A DNA stretch of 64,000 nt from Begonia masoniana (taxonomy: Eukaryota; Streptophyta; Magnoliopsida; Cucurbitales; Begoniaceae): contig CM039505.1 in NCBI GenBank assembly GCA_022432975.1, positions 46,544,544-46,608,543 of the forward strand. The letters run 5' to 3'. Every line of letters starts with the position of its first letter. The stretch's first letter is position 1. Below, piece after piece: positions 11,774-21,915 of this stretch. Made by a program: the position numbers and the translations under genes. Below the pieces are notes generated by a model. The model saw nothing but the letters and a program-made list of their open reading frames with translations, ran no database searches and was not told the origin of the DNA.

Positions 11774-12792
11774 ACGTTATTTTAAACGTGCATGGCATTG
11801 ACTTTATAAACGTTTTAAAACATGCATTTTAGGAAAGAGGAAGTTGACAATCTTGATAACATAAGAACCTAATGGTTGGACTTGTCTCTTCGTGTGCAAT
11901 GTATATGACTATGAAACTAAGTAGGAGATTAACTAAAAGTCCTCATTGGGTTGAAAGTCCCTAAACCTCGAGAGGGAGCAATGCATAGGGGTTCTACAGC
12001 CTTGCTGGAGAAAACTCGAGAACTTGTAGGGGTGTATGATGGTCATATATGGTCGGTTTAGAGCGTGTTGCATTTTAACATAAACAATTGAATGTTGAAA
12101 AGATGACTTTAAATCATGCAAAGTTTATTTTAAATAGCATTTGATTTATTCGTTGAAAATAACTTCAACAAGGGTTGAATGATTCCGTGCATGCATACTT
12201 TTATAGCAATTGCATGGATTTCAAGAGGAAATGAATTAAATGATCTTTTAAAAAAATGATCACTATTAGGTCGAGAATGGAGAATGGTCCTAGATAGTGT
12301 AGATAAAATCTAATTAGTTATTCTAATTGTTAGACTTATTTACTGGGCTAAAAGCTCATTATGTGGATAATGTATATTTTTCAGATAACGAGAATGTTCA
12401 CCGAGAAGGAAAATCAAAGTCCCTTATGTATAAATTTTTTTTTAAAGGACACGTGTGGTGACCTACTCGTATAGTCGCTTCCGTACACTCTGATAATGAT
12501 GTAAAATATTTCAATGTATATAATATATCTGGTTTTGGATTTAATCAGAGCATCTTAATTGAGGATACTAGGTTTAAGGAATAGGTTTTATTAAATTAAT
12601 ATCGATCCATGTATATGCGTTCAAACTCCTTCCCACTTCGAAAATCCTCTAGAGCCCGGCCGGCTGGCGGGGCCGGGTCTTGACATGTTTCCTCTGTCTT
12701 CTTTGATTAGTCAAGGTTTGTTTCATTCTCATTCTTCTATTCTCGAACTTTCCCAATATGATTTGTTCATATGGATTCTTGCTCTTGATGCT

Positions 12793-14824
12793 TGTAATGG
12801 TTTGAAATTTTTAATATTCAATTGTAATAGCATTTTGAGAATAACTTGAGGAACGAAATGTAAATATACGTTGTATGGATGAAATGGTATAAAGTTTTTA
12901 GAATATTTGACAAATTTGGAGAGAAAAACCCGTGGTATGGCCGATCGATCACTCAAAGGAGCCGATCAATCGCCAAAATTTAGGCGATCAGGAAAGTGGG
13001 TAGAATAGGTGCCGACCGATCGGCTCTTTATTTAAAAAAAATTGATGACATATTACGATTTTTGGGAAAAAGTTAAGATTAATTATTGGGTGATTAACTT
13101 AAAACTAATAAAAAGAGTTTAGTTTAAATTAAGCATGGTTAACAAATAATTAATAATGGTATTTTTGTAGAAAAACATAAAGGAAATGGTTAAATGGTAA
13201 TCTTTATGGATAAGATTGGATTAAAGGGTAATTTTACCCTAAGCTTCCTCTAGAAGCTTGATGAGTTGTCTGAAACTCACCCATTTTCATGAAGAGAATA
13301 GCGAAATTACAGAGAGAATGAGAGAAAAAAGAAGGAAAATTGGTTCATCTTGGTGAGAGGAGTAGTTGGCGTAAAAATCGATAAGTTCGGTGGAAATTTC
13401 GTGTGAAGTGGAGGAACCGACATGCGGTAAGTAAATCTAATGGTTAAAATAGTTAGTTTAGGCTTTATTACATTACTAGGTGGAGATAGTTTTAATTACT
13501 ATCTTGGATCTAGATATGATAGAGTTTTATTGACGATTGATGAGTAGTGGATGTTGAAGTAAGGAAATTGATATTGTTTTTAATTCAAATTAATATGAAT
13601 TGTGAAAAATAACATGTTTCGATATTTATAGAAATGTTTCAAAAATATTATTTAAAAAATGAAGATTACGTTAACTTGAACATATTGATTTTTAAATATC
13701 AATTTCATTGGGTGAGTGCGTTGTTTTAAACGTACATGACACGACTTTATAATCGTTTTAAAGCATGCATTTAAGGAGGAAGTTGGCAACCTTGGTTACA
13801 TAAGAACCCAATAGTTGGACTTGTCTCTTCGTGTGAGCTGATTATGACTATGAAAATTATTGAGAGCTTACTTAAATGTCTTCCTTAGGTTGAAAGTCTT
13901 TAAACCTAACGAGGAAGCAATGGTAGAGGTCCTAGAGTCTTACCGGTGAAAGCCCGAAAACTTGTTGGGGTGTGTGATGGTCATATGAGGTTGATTTAAA
14001 CAGAATTACGTTTTAGATTTCAAATTGAATGTGAAAAGCTATTTTGAGAAATTTGACAGAAAACGTAATTTAAATAATGCAAGTTTCATTATAATTGTAT
14101 TGAATTGATTTTATTGATGAAATTGATTTCACACAGTGATTGACGGATTTTAAAAGCCTTGGATTGAACCTACGTGTATTTTTATAACAACAGAATGGTT
14201 TTCAGTATAACATTGATTTTAAATTGATTTAAATTAATCATGATTAGGAGAAGAATAGAGTTTGGTCCTAGATAATGTAGATAGAGTCTAAGTTAGCTAT
14301 CATAGCTGCTAGACTTATTTGTTGGGCGTAAAGTTCATTATGTGGATATTGTCTATTTTTTAGATAACGAGAACGTTCACCGAAACTGAAAAGCGAAGGC
14401 AAATTAAAGAATCATAAAATAAGCATAGGTTAAAGAAACCATCGAGGTAGATGGTTCTTCTTTTGTGATGGGGTTGGGGTTAGATTAGTTAGTTTTAAAG
14501 AATGTATAAACTGTTTTGAACAGTCACGTGTGTGTGACCTAACTTTGTAACTGCTTCCGTTTAGCTACTCTGATATGGAATATGAAAAAATGTATAATGT
14601 ATATATATATATTGTTTTGAATCTAGCTTGAAATATAGATAATGTTTGTATGAAAATTTGCATGGAAAGATCTTATTTTGAGATATCAGGTTAAAGAACG
14701 GAAATAGAAAGAAATTCAAACATAACCACGCAAATTCGAAACTCGAAAAGAAATTACGACTTCCCACCTCGGGAATCCGATCCACCCGTTGGGGTCGGGT
14801 TTCGGGAGAGACCGAGTCCTGACA
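12793..14824 (+). mobile_element. Family B solo LTR (copy 2)
   Basis: Begins TGTAATGG, ends GAGTCCTGACA, and is flanked by a perfect 5-bp duplication ATGCT at 12788-12792 and 14825-14829. It is 2032 bp long and lacks an internal domain. Only about 100 bp of host sequence (12691-12787) separates it from the family B copy at 7234-12685, so two independent insertions landed almost at the same place. It preserves the empty sites of the nested insertions in copy 1. A CGATCG palindrome cluster lies at 12941-13025. Confidence 0.92.
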
Positions 14825-14910
14825 ATGCTCATCCCGGCTCATTCTCCCCTTTGCGGTGGCTTTCTTCAAGCTCACATTTATGGAGTTTTTGTAATGCAGA
14901 TCTAAGTGTT

Positions 14911-15012
14911 CACATGTCATACTACTTACAAATATATGCGAGAGTAAGAATTCTTTCGTTTCACATGTCATACTACTTACAAATATATGTGAGAGTAAGA
15001 ATTCTTTCGTTG
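14911..15012. repeat. 51-bp perfect-like tandem duplication
   Basis: The segment starting CACATGTCATACTACTTAC at 14911 is repeated at 14962 with a single visible change (GCGAGAG to GTGAGAG). It lies between the family B LTR and the CCD1-like pseudogene. Confidence 0.9.
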
Positions 15013-15097
15013 GTAGACACAGTGATCGCCCTTAAAAAATTGTTCCTCATATAACTTAAACTTAGAGGGACAAGAAATTATTCTTTCTGACCATTGA

Positions 15098-15979
15098 TTT
15101 CCAGGTGATACTGCTCTTGTACATCACCATGGCAACACTTTAAGAGCAAGATAAACCTCGTCTCATTTTTCCCAATTGTAACTCTTATCCAATGAAATTG
15201 TCTTTATGCATGTACTTATTTCTCTTTGTTATTATAATATAGTGTGAAGTCGTGCTTAGTTTTGAACATCGTAGCTTCATAAACAAATTTTATAAAATCA
15301 TGCATGCAATATTGCCTATTTAATTAACACTGAAAATTTGGAACAAATGTTAGAAGATGGTGATCTGCAAACAAATCTCTTCCTTCACTGTTCATCCATA
15401 CTCAAAAATCAAATTTGGTTAGCCCAAATGCTGTCGAATTTCTTTTAACGAACTAAAATCCTTTCTTGCCAGTGAAATGTTTACGTTTGGTTATTCCCAA
15501 AGCCGACCATATATTACATACAAAGTAATTTTAGAGGAAGGTTTCATGCATGATCTGGTACCAATCATAATATGAGACCCGTCATGATTTTGCATACAAG
15601 TACTCTTAAATTTCGGAGTAAATGGGGAAATTAAGGTTTTTGCATCTCATGTCATTTGATTAAATCCTGCTAGAATACTTCAGTTTATGTTTTTTTGTAG
15701 ATTAAAACTTCACTATTTTATGAACAAACTTGTAGAAAATGATAGTATTTGTATGAAACTATACCAGACAGCATCGCTAAGATCACAGGGATCATGAAAT
15801 TCGATCTTGATTCCGAAACAAAGAAGGAGAAGTTAAAGTTTGAAGTTGGAGGAAATGTCCATGGACTCTTCAACCTTGGACCTGGTAGATTTGGTTCGGA
15901 ATCTGTCCCACGCTTGCCTGGCACGACCGGAGACGATCATGGTTGCTTGTTATTCTTTGAACATGATTAGAACATTGGG
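15098..15979 (+). pseudogene. CCD1-like carotenoid cleavage dioxygenase, broken fragment
   Basis: Several separate exon-like pieces appear in the right order for carotenoid cleavage dioxygenase 1, which cleaves carotenoids at the 9,10 bonds in the cytosol. Around 15103 a piece reads DTALVHHHGNTL; near 15350 LEDGDLQT; 15470-15600 [19 protein letters not shown] followed by GFMHD; and 15749-15967 has [18 protein letters not shown], then [13 protein letters not shown] and LLFFEHD. The intervals fit introns, and GTGAGT at 15979 fits a splice donor. In-frame stops (a TGA and another after the VPI segment, a TAG after FFEHD), a shift after the HHHG segment and a short deletion after GRFGSE show it is dead. 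The 5' part is not recognisable upstream, where the LTRs lie. The identification rests on recalled family motifs, not a search. Confidence 0.82.
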
Positions 15980-16614
15980 TGAGTGTCTCTTTCCTACCTT
16001 CTCTCTTAAACAAATTCTTTGTTGACCAAACAAGGATGTCAACTGCAATGCCATTAGGTTCATAAAGTTACTTCTATATGAAAAAAAAATGGTCATCTAT
16101 TAAATTTATTGTTAAAAATTTATCTAAATTTCTTACCATGATCGTAAATTTTTTAGGAACTTAAAAATAACATCGTTAATTCATGTGTAAGCTATGATAT
16201 GGTAGTATGTTAAGAATCCTATAGGATTTTTTAATAAAGAAAACATAACGATAATGAAATTAACGTTACAAAGATAGTACAGACGTTCAAGAGGTCTTCT
16301 ATTGACTCTGCCTTAGAATATTTTCTCTCAACTATGAATGACTTCACAATCTTAAAATCTTCCTTTTAAATAAATAACATCTAGAAAAGTACTAAAAGAC
16401 AAAATTCAAGTATTATTTAATAATCTTAAAAAACAACTAAATGACATCATTTTATCTCAAATTGTTCCCACCACAACCTTGGTCGTTCAATGGAGTAGAT
16501 GAAAGTGCATTTAAAGCCCTGCTTTTGTTGGTCAGATTTGTTGCGATAAACAGTTTCATCATCATAAAACATGTCTTCCTCCTTTCGTCGATTATATTCG
16601 TCGCTCATAAAAAT
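15980..16614. other. Intergenic DNA after the CCD1-like fragment
   Basis: AT-rich, no open gene. A weak possible continuation of CCD1 (RMSTAMPLGS) at about 16033 was not strong enough to annotate. The last eight bases, ATAAAAAT (16607-16614), are the target duplication of the next transposon. Confidence 0.5.
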
Positions 16615-17592
16615 TAGGGGTGAGCAAAAATCGGCCCAGACCGAAGAACTGGACTAGAACCGACAATTTGGTCCCGTTCTGAGAAAAAAAGGAATTTTGG
16701 TTGTCTTTTTCAGAACCAAAATTCGGTTAGGTTCTAGGTTATCTTCTCTCAGTACATGTAAAACTGACCCAGACTACGAGGCACGAATGCCTTATGCCCT
16801 AACTTTCGTCGACTGGAGTTTCTCACTTCTCAATTCTCTTCTCTCAGTCTCATCTTCGCAAATCGCAGAGACACGGACTCGAGTCTCTCACCCTTGCCGA
16901 AAACTCGCCACTCAACCACTCGACCGACGAAGGTAAGGTAAGGTAAGGTAATTTTTTTGTCTTTACCACTTAATTTGATTTTGGTTCACTTCAGTCCACA
17001 TCCTTTTGCTGTGTTTTATGGTGAACGTTTATGTCTTAATTTGGAGTCTCCTTCGGCTAAGAGATTGGTGTAAATCTGACGTATTGTTGTTAGTTTTGTG
17101 TCGTTTTTGTTAAACATTTTAGGACCACATTTGGGTGTGTCTTGCTGTTTTGAATATGCTAATTCTTGTTTTGGAGTAAATATTTTGCCTTTTCTCTTGA
17201 AGCTCAGCTAAGAGAGATGAAAATTTGTCGAGCCCGCGAGTGGAGTATGGGTTCTTGTTGTTCTTGGTAAGGCATTGAAATTCGGCTCTGCATTTTCAGG
17301 TTGAGGTCCGTGAGGATGGGCTAGGAGATTCATCGTCAGCTTCAGGAGGAAAAGCACCGCTGAGAAAGGGCTTTACCATTTGATCGGAAAAAGAAAAGGG
17401 GGATGGAACTTTAGATATCTAATTTTGGAATTTTTTTATTAAAAAAATATTTGTAATGGAAAACCGCAACCGGATGGTCCGATCCTTAAAAAGATTTTAA
17501 CGGTCCCAATTCCAAAAATTGAAAACCAAATTTTATTGGTCTGGTTCCAATATTCCATAAAACCAAATCGAACCGGACCATGAACACCCTTA
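16615..17592. mobile_element. Non-autonomous hAT-type DNA transposon
   Basis: The ends are TAGGGGTGAGCA and, on the other strand, TAAGGGTGTTCA. A perfect 8-bp duplication ATAAAAAT flanks it at 16607-16614 and 17593-17600. Subterminal GGTCCG/CGGACC-rich sequence resembles that of the element at 8132-9001, so the two are probably members of related hAT families. A short AAGGT microsatellite lies at 16930-16950. I see no transposase motif; the internal reading frames are short and unrecognised. Confidence 0.9.
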
Positions 17593-17600
17593 ATAAAAAT

Positions 17601-18109
17601 GAGTATCTCCAATCTCTTTGCATGAATCTTTCTCTAATCTCTCGTATTTTTTGGATTGTTATTTATATCTCCATTTCATGGTTTCTAAAAACGTCTTCCC
17701 CCACCTTTGTTGACCAAACATGTTGGTTTGTGGATCTCTGAAATCCTCCTCATTGTAGGAACGCAGAGCATGAAGCCATCTGCTCCATTGATGAAGCCAC
17801 GTCATTCTTCAATGTCCTTGTGTTGTGAGAAATCCTCATTTCTATTCTTAACTCCTTGCAGAACTGACCCAATCTGTCCTTTATCGAGCTTTAATCTCCC
17901 CTTTTTTCCTGCCAATGAGATAGTGTCTTACTTTGATACCATTGTTATGTAGTTCCAATATAAAAAAACAAAGAAAATTGCATGGGAGGAATGTCTGCGA
18001 GAGGAAAGTCCACACAGCTTCAACTCACAGTCTTGAGCCAATACGACAGGGCCTTTTTTTTTATTAGGCTCCACTCGATTCTAATTTCTGAGGAGTCAAT
18101 GACACTGGA
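17601..18109. other. Intergenic DNA, no recognised gene
   Basis: Short reading frames exist, but none has a recognisable domain. A TTTGATACCATTG string at 17933-17945 resembles the complement of a methionine-tRNA primer site and could be a remnant of a Copia element, but nothing beside it supports that. Confidence 0.4.
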
Positions 18110-18114
18110 ACACA

Positions 18115-18460
18115 TGTTAGTAATTATTTTAATTACTATATGGTTTGGTCTGGTTTTTCAAAAGACACCATCAAAGGCAACCGTCCATGTTGCACTCTAT
18201 CAATGAAAACTCTTTGATGGAAAGAGTTTATAATTGAGGGTCATTTTGTTGAAAGTCTCATAAGTTTATTTTCTCATTTTTTATGGAATACACCATCGAT
18301 CGTGAGAATTAAAGGTTTAGAAGAGATTCTTCATGGAGAGAAAATAGTTGTCCCCGATTCATTGTCAATGACTGGAGGTATTTCGAATTTCTGCACTTGA
18401 TCTAAATGCTTGTCTTTTGTTATAAAAGGCATGTTAGATCGATAAAGATTAAATCTAACA
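18115..18460 (+). repeat. 5' LTR of the Copia element
   Basis: 346 bp, TG..CA. It is closely similar to 28574-28912 (339 bp). A TTATAAAAGG string at 18419-18428 is a plausible TATA box close to the LTR end. The last eight bases of the LTR are ATCTAACA. Confidence 0.9.
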
Positions 18461-18462
18461 GT

Positions 18463-18474
18463 TGTTATCAGAAC
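18463..18474 (+). promoter_or_regulatory. Primer-binding site (initiator-methionine tRNA type)
   Basis: TGTTATCAGAAC lies two bases after the 5' LTR and differs at two positions from the usual plant Copia primer site TGGTATCAGAGC. Confidence 0.75.
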
Positions 18475-19682
18475 AGTAAAGCCTCTGTCTTGACATTTTT
18501 TAACGTAAAGTTTTGAATTTTTTTTTTATTTTAAAAGTTTATATTTTGGGAATTTTTGAAGCGGTTTTTTATTACGAATCATACAGAAACTTGATTACGA
18601 ACATAGTGCACTTTGAATCGTCAAATTTGGTGTCCAAAATCATGAGATATCGTCATATTTACGATGGGTTTTTCGGCCAGTCGCGCCTGGGTCAAAATGA
18701 CCCATTTAAAGGTTGAAGATGACCAAAACCACATGTAGTTTCTTGCAGGTTAAGACTACGTGTAGTTCGGTTATCATACAGAAGGCATAAAGTGGACTAC
18801 GTGTCGTATAAAAAGGAGCAAATAATATTATTGTGCCTCATCGGAATTGAACCTGCACCTCTCTCATGAAAATTTGAGTAGGTTGCCACTTGGCTGGAAC
18901 TTAATTACTGACAATTTTAGATTTTAAATAAATATATTATTTATTTTCTTTAAAGTTACAATAAAAACACAAGGTTGAACCTACTAGGAATTGAACCATC
19001 TCTCTCGGAAAGTAAACATGGTGGGCGGCCACTATGCTAAGTTGATTTTATTGAAATAAAATAATTTTGTATTATAATAATGTTTGTGACACGTTAGTTA
19101 CAAAATTAGAAGTTTGAAATCATAATACTTGATGATACAATACGGTAGAAAATGTCGAAAATTATTTTGTTATGCATTAAAAAAAATAAATAATTTATAA
19201 TTTATTTTAATTCATGTTCATATATTATGTTTTTTTTTATATTATGAACATTTTGGTGAATTAATTCAAATGTTGAATGATCCATATAATTTGGTTAGGT
19301 GTTGAGTAGCCACAGCATCTTTAATTATCCAAATTTATATATAAAGTTTTAAGGATCATGTTGTGACATTTATTGTGATTAATTACATGAATATAATGGA
19401 TTTTATCCCACATGAATCTCTAATGTATTTGTATAATTAATTAGGATAAAATATCAAATTATATTTCTTAAGTTGCCAACAGGTATTAAAAAAGGGAACA
19501 TGATTCGATAGTTTTATAATAAAGTTATATGAATCTTATTGAATTTAAACTTTAGCCCACAGGCAAGTTTTATGTCACTTGATTCATAATCTTTGAGCAT
19601 GATTTATATTGATAAAATATGATTTATGTTGTTGGTCTCATATTGTAGTTAATAAGCATGTTTATTTATTTATTTTGTAGCA

Positions 19683-20440
19683 ATGAATATTGGTAATTTC
19701 TCTGATTTCAAATGTGATATTCCTGAATTGAACGGTGAACGCTATAAGTCTTGGAGGAAGAAAATCCTTCTCAAAATGGGGCTGATGGACATTGATTATG
19801 CTATAAAGAAAGATGAACCAATTGTTACTCATACTAGTAGTAAGGAAGATTTTATTCTTAGTGAGCGTTGAGAGCAATCTAATTACCTCAGCATTATGTA
19901 TATAATGACTAAGATCTGTGCTAATATACGAGGTTCAGTTGGTGAGCATAAAAATGTCAAGGATTTGCTGAAGTTTATTGATCAACAATTTGAGACTTCA
20001 GATAAAGCACTTGCCAGTACCCTAATAATGAAGTTTTCATCATTAAGGCTCACATCAGTGAAAGGTGTACTTGAGCACATAATGGAAATGTGGGACATTG
20101 CAGCTCAGCTCAAAACACTTGAGGTTGACATGTCTGACTCCTTTCTTGTGCGCTATATTTTGAACACTCTTCCACAAGCATATGGACCCTTCAAAATATC
20201 TTACAACACGCATAAGGATAAATGGTCTATCAATGAGTTATTGACCATGTGTGTTCAAGAAGAAGGGAGATTGGTTATGAAAATGGGTGAGAGTGCATAT
20301 GTGGCAACACAAGGAAAGAGCCAGCGTCAAGCCAAAAAGAAGGAAAAAAGGTAAGATACCTATCAAAGATGGTAGAATCAAGAAAGAATCCAGGTGTTTC
20401 TTCTGTAACAAGAAGGGACACATAAAAAATGATTGCACCA
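19683..20440 (+). pseudogene. Copia gag, broken
   Basis: The reading frame starts at 19683, stops at 19871, and resumes at 19896-20354 with the retrotransposon gag (UBN2-type) pattern, for example LASTLIMKFSSLRLTS and FLVRYILNTLPQAYGPFK. A shift near 20350 leads into a zinc knuckle at 20398-20439, CFFCNKKGHIKNDC, with CX2CX4HX4C spacing. Gag forms the particle, and the knuckle binds RNA. It lies upstream of pol in the same element. Confidence 0.85.
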
Positions 20441-20469
20441 AATATAAAAGTTTGGCTTGAGAAAAAAGG

Positions 20470-21915
20470 TACGTTAATCTCACTTGTTTATTTTGAATCT
20501 AATATGGTTAATTCTATTTGTGACACATGGTGGATTAATTCGGGTTCTACAATCCATATTTCAAATACCTTGCAGGGTATGAGAAATCTAAGGAAGCGAG
20601 TGGGAATTGAGCAATGCATCTATACAGCCAGCAAAATACGTTCATGTGTGGAAGCCATTGGAACATGCACTTTAATTTTAAGTAGTGGTTTTGTACTAGA
20701 GTTTGAAAAGACATTTTATATTCCTAGTTTTTCTAGAATTTGATTTCTATATCGAGACTTATACCATTAGGATATTTCTTTAACTTTTCAGATGTAAAAT
20801 TCAGTTTATTTTACAAATCTAATCTTGTTGGGAATGGTATATTGTCTGATGGTTTTTTTTTTCTCAACTTACAAAGTGATACTGCTTATAATGTTATGCA
20901 TGTTCATGTTGGTAATAAAAGATGTGTTACAAATGAAGACTCTTCTATCTTATGGCACCGGAGATTGGGACATATCTCCATAGAGATAATTAAAAGATTA
21001 GTGAATGATAAAGTACTTTGTGCTTTGGATTTTACTAATTTTGACACTTGTGTGGACTGCATTAAGGGTAAGCAGACTAACAAAAGTAAAAAAGGTACAA
21101 AGATGAGTACTGACATATTAGAGATCATTCATACGGATATTTGTAGTTCGGTTATGGACTCTTATGGTCCAAGATACTTCATCTCTTTCATAGATGATTT
21201 TTCGCGATATATGTACATTTACTTGCTTCATCATAAGGATGAAGCACTAGAAGCCTTTAAGGTTTTCAAGGTTGAAGTAGAAAAACAGTGCGGTAAGCAA
21301 ATAAAGATCGTGATAAGTGATAGAGGTAGTGAGTATTATGGTAGATGTGCTGAGAATGGACAAGCACTTGGTCCGTTTGAGAAGTTTCTTCGAGAGTATG
21401 GAATAGTTGCTCAATATACTATGTTTGGTTTTCTGGACCAGAATTGTGTAGTTGAAAGAAGAAATCGAACATTATTGGACATGGTGAGGAGTATGCGTAG
21501 CAGCTCCAAACTTTTGAATTTCTTATGGACTAAGGCACTTAAGACGGCCGTGTATATATTAAATTGAATTCTAACAAAGGCTGTTGTTGCTAAAACACCA
21601 TTTGAGTTATTTAAGGGTTAGAAGCTGAGTTTACAACATATATGCATATGGGGTTGTCCGTCTGAAGCAACAATATATAATCCACAAGAGAAGAAACTAG
21701 ACTCAAGGACTATCAGTGGATATTTCATTGGATATGCCGAAAGGTCTAAGAGTTATATATTTTATTGTCCATCTCATAGCACTAGAATTGTGGAATCAAA
21801 TAAATGTCAAATTTCTTGAGAATCACTTGATTAGTGGGAGTGATCAATTTTGGTACATTGTTACTGAAAGAGATCACATTGATGTTCAACCTTGTAAATC
21901 AAGTGATAGATTGAT
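20470..21915 (+). pseudogene. Copia pol part 1: protease and integrase, broken
   Basis: The protease region reads WWINSGSTIHIS near 20531, where the family's catalytic aspartate (DSG) is replaced by asparagine. After a stop at 20740, the GAG-pre-integrase segment has ILWHRRLGHIS. The integrase core shows its three acidic residues in HTDICS, VISDRGSEYYG and VVERRNRT. A stop at 21567 ends the frame, and shifted remnants continue to 21915, where the family A solo LTR interrupts the gene inside the region between integrase and reverse transcriptase. Confidence 0.9.

Larger units (their letters stand above)
7234..12685 (+). mobile_element. Family B solo LTR (copy 1), nested host of two later insertions
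   Basis: It starts TGTAATTG and ends GGTCTTGACA, flanked by a perfect 5-bp duplication TGTTT at 7229-7233 and 12686-12690. Removing the hAT-type element (8132-9001) and the family A LTR (9171-11773) leaves an LTR of about 2 kb that aligns along its length with the second family B copy at 12793-14824. Matching blocks include the GGTAAGTAAAT block (7991 versus 13430), the TAAGAACC..TTGGACTTGTCTCTTCGTGTG block (11861 versus 13801) and the AGATAACGAGAACGTTCACCG-like block. No coding domain is present. Confidence 0.9.
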
